This document shows positions 41,492 to 49,647 of a stretch of 64,000 nt of DNA, piece after piece (positions within the stretch are counted from its first letter, which is position 1; each line of letters opens with the position of its first letter). The notes below the pieces were generated by a model. It was not told the origin of the DNA, did not search any database, and saw only the letters and a list, made by a program, of their open reading frames with translations. Where the stretch lies: the NCBI RefSeq assembly GCF_900111945.1, contig NZ_FOYO01000001.1, positions 1,991,751-2,055,750 of the forward strand. Direction: 5' to 3'. The DNA comes from Litoreibacter janthinus (GTDB lineage Bacteria; Pseudomonadota; Alphaproteobacteria; Rhodobacterales; Rhodobacteraceae). The position numbers and the translations under genes were made by a program.

Positions 41492-42217
41492 ATGATCCGT
41501 TTTACCACCTCAACCGCCCTTGCGCTTTGCCTTGCCGCAACATCTGTGTCCGCCGAAGATATGACCCGTGACCAGATGCAGGAACTGGTTCTGGAGACCA
41601 TCCGCGAAAATCCCGAGATTATCATGGAAGCGCTGCAAACACTGCAGAACCGCGAAGAGCAGGCTAAAGCGGATCAAGCTCAAGCCATGCTGATCGCCAA
41701 TCGCGATGCTTTGGAGCGTGACCCGAACGCGCCCGTTATGGGAAACCCTGACGGCGACGTCACCGTAGTTGAGTTCTTTGACTACAATTGCGGCTATTGC
41801 CGCCGCGTTTTCGGCGATGTTGAGGCGTTGATGGAGGAAGACAGCAATGTCCGCGTTGTTATGCGCGAATGGCCAATCCTTGGCGAAGAAAGCGTTTACG
41901 CGGCGCGCGCTGCTTTGGCGTCGCGTGCGCAGGGCAAGTACGCTGAGTTCCACAACGCGCTGATGGAAAATTCCGGCCGTGCGAATGAAGCCAGCGTGAT
42001 GAGCATCGCCGGCAAACTTGGAATGGACTTGGAGCAACTCAAGCGTGACATGGACGCGCCGGAGGTTGCGGCTCACATTCAAACCAGCATGCAATTGACG
42101 CAGGCCTTGGGCCTGAACGGCACGCCAGCTTTCATCTTCGGTGATCAACTCGTGCCCGGCGCGATTGAGCTTGAACAGATGAAAGAGCTTGTTGCCATGA
42201 CCCGCGACGCGGGCTGA
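41492..42217 (+). CDS. DsbA family periplasmic thiol:disulfide protein (ScsC-like)
   Basis: Periplasmic thioredoxin-fold protein of 241 residues. Signal peptide ends VSAED (about residue 21). A charged helical extension (residues 25-75, QELVLETIRENPEIIMEALQ) precedes the DsbA fold with active site C100-G-Y-C103 (FFDYNCGYCRRVF) and cis-proline region NGTPAFIFGDQLVPGA. This N-terminal extension is typical of ScsC-like proteins that oligomerise and act as isomerases. AAGGAG precedes the ATG. Divergent placement beside a ScsB/DsbD-like reductase supports a reduced, isomerase-type role. Confidence 0.87.
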   Translation: MIRFTTSTALALCLAATSVSAEDMTRDQMQELVLETIRENPEIIMEALQTLQNREEQAKADQAQAMLIANRDALERDPNAPVMGNPDGDVTVVEFFDYNCGYCRRVFGDVEALMEEDSNVRVVMREWPILGEESVYAARAALASRAQGKYAEFHNALMENSGRANEASVMSIAGKLGMDLEQLKRDMDAPEVAAHIQTSMQLTQALGLNGTPAFIFGDQLVPGAIELEQMKELVAMTRDAG

Positions 42218-42318
42218 TCCAACTCTACACCCCTTAACTTTTGTGCTTTCCTTCGGATTTTGGAAGGGCCTAGTGTCGGGCAAATCGGAATGATGCGTGA
42301 CGCGGAAAGGGCGGGCTC

Positions 42319-43305
42319 ATGGCGAAGATTGCCATCAACGGACTGGGGCGCATAGGGCGCTCTATTTTGCGGCTTCTAACCACCACCAAGGCGGGCGAGG
42401 GGTTCGAAATTGCAGCCCTGAACGACATCGCTCGCCCCGAGCTTTGCGCCTATCTGCTCAAACATGACAGCGTCTTTGGCCAGTTCCCTGGCGAGATTGG
42501 GTATGATGATCACTCCCTAACGATCAACGGCGTGCGATATCCACTGACCGACAGCCCCGACCTGTCAGTGGTTGATCTGAACAGCGTCGATCTGCTTCTC
42601 GAATGCACCGGAAAAGCGACGACGCGCGAGTTTGCGGAACGGGGGCTCGTTGCAGGGGCGGGGCGTGTTTTGATCTCGGGGCCATGCCCGACGGCAGATC
42701 AAACGGTCGTGCTGGGGGCGAATGACGATGCCTTGGGTGATCAGAAGATTATCTCTTGCGCCTCATGCACGACTAACGCCTTGGCCCCCTTGGCGCGTGT
42801 GATTGACGACGCGTTCGGGCTGATGACGGCACACATGACGACCATCCACTGCTACACGGGGTCGCAGCCAACGGTGGACGCGCCGCGCGGTGATCTGGTG
42901 CGTTCGCGTGCCGCTGCGTTATCAATGGTGCCCACGACAACTTCGGCAGGGCAGCTCACCGATCTTGTTCTGCCAGTTCTGGCAGGCCGCATTTTCGCGA
43001 CCTCGGTACGTGTTCCGACCGCTTCGGTTTCGGCCATCGACATGAGCTTTCAGGCGCAACGACCTTTCACAGAAAAGAAAATCAACGAAGTATTGCTCGC
43101 GGCGAAGGGCGCTATCATTGGTGTGACAGAGGAACCTTTGGTGTCCTCGGATCTGCGCGCCCGTTCGGAAAGCATCGTCATGGCCCTTCCAGAAACGCAT
43201 GTGACGCAGTCGGGCGGCATGGCGCGGGTGTTTGGCTGGTATGACAATGAGTGGGGCTTTTCCAACCGCATGATCGATCTGGCCCGCCAAATGACACAGA
43301 TGTGA
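42319..43305 (+). CDS. gap: Glyceraldehyde-3-phosphate dehydrogenase family protein
   Basis: Cytoplasmic NAD(P)-dependent dehydrogenase of 328 residues. NAD site INGLGRIGRSILRLL (7-21); catalytic Cys150 in SCASCTTNALAPL with the histidine in TTIHCYTGSQ; C-terminal WYDNEWGFSNRM is a family hallmark. An erythrose-4-phosphate dehydrogenase is possible, but the sequence does not decide. It stands alone, with no pgk or tkt neighbour, so it may be an additional copy. GGAAAGG lies upstream of the ATG. Confidence 0.9.
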   Translation: MAKIAINGLGRIGRSILRLLTTTKAGEGFEIAALNDIARPELCAYLLKHDSVFGQFPGEIGYDDHSLTINGVRYPLTDSPDLSVVDLNSVDLLLECTGKATTREFAERGLVAGAGRVLISGPCPTADQTVVLGANDDALGDQKIISCASCTTNALAPLARVIDDAFGLMTAHMTTIHCYTGSQPTVDAPRGDLVRSRAAALSMVPTTTSAGQLTDLVLPVLAGRIFATSVRVPTASVSAIDMSFQAQRPFTEKKINEVLLAAKGAIIGVTEEPLVSSDLRARSESIVMALPETHVTQSGGMARVFGWYDNEWGFSNRMIDLARQMTQM

Positions 43306-43373
43306 GTTTATGCTTCCTGCGCGAAATGGTAATCCCCTGACAAATCGAAACAAGAGCCGAAGGCCCTGAACCT

Positions 43374-43967
43374 ATGAGCATCAAACAATCGCGTCGCCTA
43401 TTTCTCACGACGGCGTCCGCAGCGCTGGCGACACCTGCGCTTTTGCGCGCCCAGAACATCGAAACCCCCGTTGATGAAATTGGCGTGCCGCAAACGCCGC
43501 AAGGGGTGCGCCGCAACGCCTCCAGCTTCCAATATCAGCAGTGGCAGGATCATTTCGACACGTTGGGTGTCGCAACCGTCGTTGCCGACACCACTTCGCG
43601 CGCGTTGCATTACTGGAGCGCCGATGGCTCGGATTACCGCGTGTTCGCGACGTCGGTGCCGCGTCGCGAAGATCTGACCAAGCGTGGCTATACCAAAGTT
43701 GTCCGTAAGAAAGTCGGTCCTGACTGGACGCCGACCGTGTCGATGATCAAAGAAGACCCAGATCTAAAATACATGCCTCCTGGCCCCGGTAACCCGCTGG
43801 GCACCCACGCGATGTATCTCGACTGGCCTGCCTACCTGATTCACGGCACGCATGACACGCGTAAGATCGGGCGTCGCTCGTCTTCGGGCTGTATCGGTCT
43901 GTATAATGAAAAGATCGCTGAATTGTTCGAGCTTTGCCCTGTCGGCACTCAGGTTCGCGTAATTTAA
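43374..43967 (+). CDS. L,D-transpeptidase (YkuD domain)
   Basis: Envelope enzyme of 197 residues that cross-links peptidoglycan stem peptides or attaches proteins to them. The N-terminus (KQSRRLFLTTASAALATPALLRAQ) is a probable Tat signal. The YkuD catalytic motif is H157-G-T-H…SSSGC173-IGLYN, with the nucleophile Cys173. The preceding MPPGPGNPLGTHAMYL is the usual strand. Single-domain and short, typical of the many paralogues in this group. Transcribed away from no regulator; a hairpin follows. Confidence 0.9.
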   Translation: MSIKQSRRLFLTTASAALATPALLRAQNIETPVDEIGVPQTPQGVRRNASSFQYQQWQDHFDTLGVATVVADTTSRALHYWSADGSDYRVFATSVPRREDLTKRGYTKVVRKKVGPDWTPTVSMIKEDPDLKYMPPGPGNPLGTHAMYLDWPAYLIHGTHDTRKIGRRSSSGCIGLYNEKIAELFELCPVGTQVRVI

Positions 43968-43981
43968 GGTTGCTTCAGCGT

Positions 43982-44002
43982 CCGAGCGCGGCAACGCGCT
44001 TG
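43982..44002. terminator. Hairpin between the L,D-transpeptidase gene and the convergent membrane protein gene
   Basis: AGCGCG and CGCGCT pair perfectly around GCAA; the stem extends outward with one mismatch. It is 15 bases after the stop, without a T-run. Confidence 0.5.
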
Positions 44003-44018
44003 GCGCCGCACCAAAGCG

Positions 44019-45338
44019 CTAGTTTAAACGCCGAAGACCTAAGAATAGGGCTTCGACTTTATCGGTCGCGCTTGACCAGTGCCTGATGTCTTCGACTGGC
44101 AGGAAAAATGCATACTGGGCCGCTCCGGCATTCACAGTCGCAAAGCAGTCGCGGTTTGCAAACGCCCCCCGAAGACACTCAAGTATAACCTGCCGACCTG
44201 TGACTTGATCAGTTCCCGCAAATATCAAACGCGTTCCCGACAACAGCGCTTCAATGTCGAGCTCTGCAGCTGACGGCATGTCAGTCAGTGGCTTGGCGTC
44301 ATCTGGCATGTCCCACGCTGTGGCGCTTTCCCGGATCTCAAGCCGCTCGAAGAACTCGGGCAGGGTCCCGACTGGTCCGGTGACCAATGAACTCCGGATC
44401 GATAGCATACGGGGAAAGGCTTTCGGCTCCATCTCAGGCGGGATCAGATATTCTGTTGACCCGACGATGAAGGCATCCGGTGATACCCATCCTTGCGTGA
44501 GGGCGTCGGCAAAATCTACGCGGGGTAAACAGGGGGTGAGATCGCCGCGATCACCTTCAACAAACCTTTGCTGCCGAATGGACCAATTTGCCCGAAACGG
44601 CGCGCCACCTTGCACCTGAAGTCCCAGATGCGGGTTATGCCCCCCTTTGTGCATCGCGAAGAACCCAAGCTGTGCCGCGGACGCAATCGGCGCGGCCGAT
44701 GGGGGTGACGCAAGGCACCACGGTGCGCCGTCTGCCAAATTTTCTGCGCTTTCAAGGATGCGTGTCGGCTGCAAAGAGCCGACCAACGACACGCCGATGA
44801 TGGCGGCGCTGACAGTCACACCAAAGGCCCTGATTAGCCAGGGGCCAAGCAACAACGCGCCCAAAGCAGCCAAGAGAGCGATCAGAATTATGAACAAATC
44901 CAAGCTCCGACCAAGCGCGCTGTCGGCGAAAGCAAATGCCAGACCTATGGCGCAAGCAAGGCCCGCCGCACTGCCAGCAAATCCAACGCTGATTACATCC
45001 AGCAGATGTCGCCACCGCTTATCCGGCCCCAGCAATGCCCTTTGCGTGAGTTGGCCCCTTGCTCCGGCAACTGCAATGCGAAGCCCCAAGCCTAAGGCAA
45101 CGCCGATGATGAGCAAGAAGAGGATTATCACGCCAATGGCGTAGCCAAGTCCTTGATCAGACCAGTGGACAGGACCAGCCAGAAATCCGGCAGCGATGAA
45201 TGCGGTGACGGAAAGCAAAGCGCAACGCCACATCAAGAACAGGGGCAGAAATGGCGAGAGCACGGCCAAAGCCGCGAAGGCAAACATTAGTTGCATCGCC
45301 ATCCCTGCGATCATGCGCCTGTCCCACTCAAGCAGCAC
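44019..45338 (-). CDS. Membrane protein of unknown function
   Basis: A 439-residue protein not recognised. The first half has about six hydrophobic segments (near 15-55, 62-88, 113-137, 144-164, 170-192). The second half (from about 205) is a soluble domain, probably periplasmic, with several cysteines (CLASPP, LTPCLPRVD, ECLRGAFANRDCFAT). The start is uncertain: GTG at 45338 or ATG at 45314; the GGGACAGG stretch favours the latter. It lies 31 bases downstream of nothing on its strand and upstream of the convergent transpeptidase, so context gives no role. Confidence 0.68.
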   Translation of the reverse strand: MLLEWDRRMIAGMAMQLMFAFAALAVLSPFLPLFLMWRCALLSVTAFIAAGFLAGPVHWSDQGLGYAIGVIILFLLIIGVALGLGLRIAVAGARGQLTQRALLGPDKRWRHLLDVISVGFAGSAAGLACAIGLAFAFADSALGRSLDLFIILIALLAALGALLLGPWLIRAFGVTVSAAIIGVSLVGSLQPTRILESAENLADGAPWCLASPPSAAPIASAAQLGFFAMHKGGHNPHLGLQVQGGAPFRANWSIRQQRFVEGDRGDLTPCLPRVDFADALTQGWVSPDAFIVGSTEYLIPPEMEPKAFPRMLSIRSSLVTGPVGTLPEFFERLEIRESATAWDMPDDAKPLTDMPSAAELDIEALLSGTRLIFAGTDQVTGRQVILECLRGAFANRDCFATVNAGAAQYAFFLPVEDIRHWSSATDKVEALFLGLRRLN

Positions 45339-45369
45339 CCGTTCCGGATTGGCTTAGGGTCCGCATTGC

Positions 45370-46728
45370 TCAGGCGTTCTGAATGAGTTCGCTGATCTCG
45401 GCGACCTTCTGCGCCAGCAACGCGCGGTCACCACGGGTTTCAACATTCAGCCGCAAAAGCGCTTCGGTGTTCGATTGCCGCAAGTTCACCCGCCAGTCCC
45501 CATAGTCCAGCGATAGCCCGTCCAGCCGATCCACGGCTTTCGCTCCCGGCAAATACGTCGCCTCGAACGCGTCGATCGCAGGCTGTTTGTCATCAAGCTT
45601 GAAATTGATCTCCCCGGAGGACGGGAAGCGTGCCTGCATGTCAGCAACCAGTTCTGACAGTTTCTTGCCCGTAGCACTCATGTGCTCGATCAACAAAATC
45701 CACGGGATCATACCGCTGTCGCAATACATGAACTCGCGGAAATAGTGGTGGGCGGACATCTCGCCGCCATAGACCGCATCAACTTCGCGCATCTTCGCTT
45801 TGATGTGGCTGTGACCGGATTGCGATGCGACAGCTTCGCCACCGCCTGTGCCAACCAAATCCAACAGCGCCCAAATCACGCGCGGGTCATGAATGATCTT
45901 TGCACCGGCGTGTTTTCCGAGAAACGCACTCGCAAGCAGACCCACGACATATTCGCCGTCAATGAACGCACCCGTTTCGTCAAAGAAGAAGCAACGGTCG
46001 AAATCGCCATCCCAAGCGACGCCCAAATCCGCACCTTCTGCCAGCACGCGCTGACCAGTTTGCGCGCGGTTCTCTTCCAGCAGGGGGTTTGGGATTCCAT
46101 TAGGAAAGCCGCTATCCGGCGCGTGGTGTTGGCGTACAAATTCGACTGGTGCATCCAGCTTGGCGGCGACGGCGTCAAAGCTGGGGCCGGCGACCCCGTT
46201 GCCGGAATTGACGACCACCTTCATCGGACGCCAAGTGGACGTATTGGCAAAGCTGACCACTCGGTCGGCATAGGCATCGCGTGGGTCCCGCGCCTGCAAG
46301 CGTCCGCGTTCTTTTGCAGGGCCAAAATTACCGGCCTCCACCAGAGCTTGGATCTCGCCCAAACCATCCGCCGACGAGATCGGCCGCGAGCCCGCCCGCA
46401 CCATTTTGATCCCGTTATAGTCAATCGGATTGTGCGAGGCCGTGACCATCAACCCGCCACCTGCCTCAAAGTGGGACGTGGCGAAATACACTTCTTCCGT
46501 GCCGCACAGGCCAATGTCGATCACATCGACGCCTTCGTCGCGCAGCCCTTCCGCCAATTGACCTGCCAGTGCTTTGGAGGTCGGGCGAATGTCATATCCG
46601 ATCACAACCGACCCCGGATCAATAGAGCGCGCAAAACCGCGCCCGATGCCGTAGCAAATTTCTTCGTTCAGCTCGTCGCCTAATCGGCCACGCACGTCAT
46701 AGCTCTTAAAGCAGGTCAGGGTCGTCAT
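45370..46728 (-). CDS. manB: Phosphomannomutase/phosphoglucomutase
   Basis: Cytoplasmic phosphohexomutase of 452 residues that interconverts 6- and 1-phosphates of mannose or glucose for nucleotide-sugar and surface polysaccharide synthesis. Active-site phosphoserine loop VTASHNPIDYNGIKM (about 95-109), metal loop DGDFDRCFFFDE, sugar-binding GGEMSAHHYF, and phosphate loop RQSNTEALLRLNVE are all present. GAGGTGA precedes the ATG. A monocistronic gene by spacing; an upstream terminator isolates it from the purine operon. Confidence 0.93.
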   Translation of the reverse strand: MTTLTCFKSYDVRGRLGDELNEEICYGIGRGFARSIDPGSVVIGYDIRPTSKALAGQLAEGLRDEGVDVIDIGLCGTEEVYFATSHFEAGGGLMVTASHNPIDYNGIKMVRAGSRPISSADGLGEIQALVEAGNFGPAKERGRLQARDPRDAYADRVVSFANTSTWRPMKVVVNSGNGVAGPSFDAVAAKLDAPVEFVRQHHAPDSGFPNGIPNPLLEENRAQTGQRVLAEGADLGVAWDGDFDRCFFFDETGAFIDGEYVVGLLASAFLGKHAGAKIIHDPRVIWALLDLVGTGGGEAVASQSGHSHIKAKMREVDAVYGGEMSAHHYFREFMYCDSGMIPWILLIEHMSATGKKLSELVADMQARFPSSGEINFKLDDKQPAIDAFEATYLPGAKAVDRLDGLSLDYGDWRVNLRQSNTEALLRLNVETRGDRALLAQKVAEISELIQNA

Positions 46729-46821
46729 GATGTCACCTCGTATTCAACGCGCCAGACATACCGCGAAGGGCAGGGCGCTCCAAGGATTCATCTCGTTAGC
46801 GAAGCCATTAGCGTGGGCCAC

Positions 46822-46851
46822 AAAAAAGGCCCCGACGTTTCCGCAGGGGCC
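46822..46851 (-). terminator. Rho-independent terminator of the purine permease operon
   Basis: On the minus strand, GGCCCC / GGGGCC arms with a 12-base loop are followed directly by six T residues, 26 bases after the permease stop. This is the most canonical terminator in the window. Confidence 0.9.
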
Positions 46852-46876
46852 TTTGGTGGACTTACCGATCTGAAGA

Positions 46877-48292
46877 TTAGCTTTTTGGAAGCGATCCCTG
46901 ACCGTGGCCGGACATGCCGCCTGCCACTTCTTCCGTCGCCTCTGCGGCCAGCTCTTCTGGCAGCACAAGGTTCAGAACAATGGCAATCAGGGCTGCAGGC
47001 AGGATGCCTGACGTTGCCAGAACTTTCCAAGTGCCGGGCAAATATTGCAGCGCGTCCGGCTCCAGCTGAAGCCCCAGACCCAGCGACAGGGCGATTGCGA
47101 AAATCACCATGTTGCGGCGGTTCCAGTTCACGTCCGACAGCATCGAGATACCAGCGGCCACGACCATGCCAAACATAACGATCACGCCGCCGCCTAGCAC
47201 TTCGATTGGAACGGTGGAGATGATCGCGCCGATTTTTGGCACCAGTCCGCAGAGGATCAGGAAGATCGCGCCGATGGTGACCACATGGCGGCTCATCACG
47301 CCGGTCATGGCGATCAGGCCCACGTTTTGGCTGAACGAGGTATTCGGCAACGCGCCGAAGAGGCCGGAAACTGCAGTGCCCAGGCCGTCAGCGAAGGTCG
47401 CGCCCTGAATCTCTTTATCGGTAGCCTCGCGGCCGGCGCCGCCTTTGGTGATGCCGGACACGTCGCCGACAGTCTCTACCGCAGAGACAAAGCCCATCAG
47501 ACAGAAGCCGATGATCGCCGCAACACTGAATTCCATACCAAAGTGGAATGGATCAGGCAGCGCAAAGCTGGCCGCACGACCGACATTGCCGAAGTTGACC
47601 ATGCCCATCATGAACGCAACGATGTAGCCGGCAATCAGGCCCAGCAACACGGCCGAGACGCTGATCATCCCACGGGTGAAGAACTTCAGCCCAAGGGTGA
47701 CTATGATTACAACGCTTGCCACCAGCCAGTTCGCGCCGGAGCCATATTCAGGCGTGCCGATAGCGGGAACACCGCCCGCAGCATATTGGATTCCGACTTT
47801 TACCAGCGCCAGACCGATCATTGTCACCACAAGCCCAGTGACCAATGGGGGAAGGGCGAACCGGATTTTGCCGATAAACAGGCCAAGGAAGGCATGAAAA
47901 ATGCCGCCAACCAGAACGCCGCCCATCAGCACCGCAACAGCGTCAACGCCTTTGCCTGCCACCAGGGGAATCATGATCGGGATAAAGGCGAAGGATGTGC
48001 CTTGCACGATTGGCAGTTTAGCCCCCACTGGGCCTATGCCGATCGTTTGGATCAGGGTCGCAACCCCTGCAAAGAACATCGACATCTGGATCATGTAGAT
48101 CATTTGCGGGAAGTCCGGAGAGTTAGAGCCGAAGCCGAACCCCGCCGCACCGCAGATGATAATGGCGGGCGTTACGTTCGAGACGAACATGGCCAGCACG
48201 TGTTGAATTCCAAGAGGGATGGCTTTGGCCAATCCCGGCGTATAGTTTGGATCGCGCAGCTGCTCTGCGGTCCCTAGTGAAGTATCAGCCAT
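46877..48292 (-). CDS. NCS2 family nucleobase permease (xanthine/uric acid type)
   Basis: Inner-membrane proton symporter of 471 residues with 12-14 hydrophobic segments. Family marks are QHVLAMFVSNVTPAIII near the start, the SFAFIPIMIP region, and the motif GLFGALPNTSFSQNVGLIAMTGV, which contains the substrate-related residues of the xanthine/urate branch. GGGGAG before ATG 48292 fixes the start. Last gene of the minus-strand operon with allantoinase, ureidoglycine aminohydrolase and ureidoglycolate lyase, so urate or xanthine import is likely. The canonical terminator follows. Confidence 0.9.
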   Translation of the reverse strand: MADTSLGTAEQLRDPNYTPGLAKAIPLGIQHVLAMFVSNVTPAIIICGAAGFGFGSNSPDFPQMIYMIQMSMFFAGVATLIQTIGIGPVGAKLPIVQGTSFAFIPIMIPLVAGKGVDAVAVLMGGVLVGGIFHAFLGLFIGKIRFALPPLVTGLVVTMIGLALVKVGIQYAAGGVPAIGTPEYGSGANWLVASVVIIVTLGLKFFTRGMISVSAVLLGLIAGYIVAFMMGMVNFGNVGRAASFALPDPFHFGMEFSVAAIIGFCLMGFVSAVETVGDVSGITKGGAGREATDKEIQGATFADGLGTAVSGLFGALPNTSFSQNVGLIAMTGVMSRHVVTIGAIFLILCGLVPKIGAIISTVPIEVLGGGVIVMFGMVVAAGISMLSDVNWNRRNMVIFAIALSLGLGLQLEPDALQYLPGTWKVLATSGILPAALIAIVLNLVLPEELAAEATEEVAGGMSGHGQGSLPKS

Positions 48293-48322
48293 TACGTTCT
48301 CCCCGTTCGACTGTTGATTTGA

Positions 48323-48340
48323 CCACACGGCGCCGTGTGG
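48323..48340. promoter_or_regulatory. Palindromic hairpin between allA and the permease gene
   Basis: CCACACGGCGCCGTGTGG is perfectly palindromic (7-base arms with a GCGC loop), 16 bases after the ureidoglycolate lyase stop. It may dampen or process the downstream permease message. Confidence 0.45.
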
Positions 48341-48355
48341 CCTTTCTTTGGCGCG

Positions 48356-48838
48356 TTAGCCGCGCTCTATCATGACTGGAGTTTCCAGCCTGAATTCCTC
48401 TAGATTTGCGCCATCGCCGATACGGTCGACGACAGCGAATAGCCCAGGCGCGTGCAGTGGCGTCAGAACCCCATGCCACGTGCCTTTGTGAAAGTTGATT
48501 GCTTGTCCCGCAGCGGTCAAAAATGCCGCAATCTCGCCAGGCCGATTGCCCAAGTCTTGGGCGACAATGACCAAAAACGGCTCAAAACTCATCGGAATGA
48601 AGGCCTGAGACCCCAGCGGGTGACGCTCGAGCAGCGTCAATTCATACGGCAGCGCACGCGGTTGAGCCTGAAAGACGCTGATCCCCGCGCGACCATCTTC
48701 GAAATCCAGCGTCGCACGATCATGGAAGCGCCCACATAGGCCTTCGTTGATCATCTTGTCCGGGGTACCCGCGCAATCAAGCACATCGCCGTAGGGCGCA
48801 AAGGCATCCGCCGTCAGAGGTTGCGTGCGGATTACCAT
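48356..48838 (-). CDS. allA: Ureidoglycolate lyase
   Basis: Cytoplasmic cupin-fold enzyme (160 residues) splitting ureidoglycolate to glyoxylate and urea. Start block TADAFAPYGDVLD, then ISVFQAQPR, LTLLERHPLGSQAFIPM, FLVIVAQD and the conserved INFHKGTWHGVLTPL follow the family closely. The ATG at 48838 overlaps the end of the preceding aminohydrolase gene by seven bases. Last chemical step of the urate-to-glyoxylate pathway encoded here. Confidence 0.92.
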   Translation of the reverse strand: MVIRTQPLTADAFAPYGDVLDCAGTPDKMINEGLCGRFHDRATLDFEDGRAGISVFQAQPRALPYELTLLERHPLGSQAFIPMSFEPFLVIVAQDLGNRPGEIAAFLTAAGQAINFHKGTWHGVLTPLHAPGLFAVVDRIGDGANLEEFRLETPVMIERG

Positions 48839-49647
48839 GGCAGCTTCGCGTGACGGTTGACGTCTTTGTAAAGCAGATAGCGGAACGGCGCGTCCCCCGT
48901 GGCGCGGCAGGCCTGCGGGCAGAACGCACGCAGCCACATGAAGTCCCCCGGACCGACAGACACCCAGTCGCGGTTCAGCAGATATTCAGCCGTGCCTTCA
49001 AGAACATAAAGCCCGTGTTCCATCACATGCGTTTCCTCGAAGGGGATCAGTCCCCCCGGTTGGAATGTAACGATGTTGACATGCATATCGTGCCGTAAAT
49101 CGGTCGGCTCCACAAAGCGCGTGGTGGCCCAAGCGCCATGTGTGTCAGGCATCGCGATCGGGGCGTTTTCCGCATCTGATGTCACGAAAGCTTCTGGGGC
49201 AAGTAGGCCTTCGACCGCCTCGTAGCGTTTGCGCACCCAATGAAAGGTGGCTTTCGCGTCACTGCGGTTGTGCAGGGTCCAGCCTTGTCCGGCGGGCAGA
49301 TAGGCATAGCCGCCTTCTTGCAGCACATGGGTGCCCGCGCTGTTGGACAGGTCCAATTGTCCTTCCACGACAAACAGCACCGCTTCCGCCTCGGGGTTGT
49401 TTTCCGGCCGGTCAGAGCCGCCGCCAGCCGCGACTTCCACTATGTATTGAGAGAATGTTTCGGCGAAGCCCGAAAGGGGGCGTGCGATGATCCAAGCGCG
49501 CGTGCCAGACCAATTCGGAATGAAGCTCGTCACGATATCGCGCATCACACCAGCGGGCAGGAAGGCATAGGCTTCGGTGAAAACCGCTGTGCCAGTCAGC
49601 TTGTCCGATTGCGCTGGTAACCCTGCGGGCGGAAGTGCGTAGCTCAT
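48832..49647 (-). CDS. (S)-ureidoglycine aminohydrolase
   Basis: Manganese-dependent bicupin of 271 residues releasing ammonia from ureidoglycine to give ureidoglycolate. Two cupin repeats are seen: VLFVVEGQLDL…AYLPAGQGWTLHN in the first half and LIPFEETHVMEHGLYVLEGTAEYLLN with GPGDFMWLRAFCPQAC in the second, the latter holding the metal ligands. It starts within the stop of the allantoinase fusion (ATGA) and overlaps allA. The family equals the E. coli YlbA/AllE protein. Confidence 0.9.
   Translation of the reverse strand: MSYALPPAGLPAQSDKLTGTAVFTEAYAFLPAGVMRDIVTSFIPNWSGTRAWIIARPLSGFAETFSQYIVEVAAGGGSDRPENNPEAEAVLFVVEGQLDLSNSAGTHVLQEGGYAYLPAGQGWTLHNRSDAKATFHWVRKRYEAVEGLLAPEAFVTSDAENAPIAMPDTHGAWATTRFVEPTDLRHDMHVNIVTFQPGGLIPFEETHVMEHGLYVLEGTAEYLLNRDWVSVGPGDFMWLRAFCPQACRATGDAPFRYLLYKDVNRHAKLPW

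Noticed and set aside
45682..46683. 333-codon frame antisense to phosphomannomutase
   Set aside because: Shadow of a gene with all catalytic loops intact.
47285..48277. 330-codon frame antisense to the NCS2 permease
   Set aside because: Histidine/aspartate-rich translation without a domain; mirrors the hydrophobic codons of the permease.
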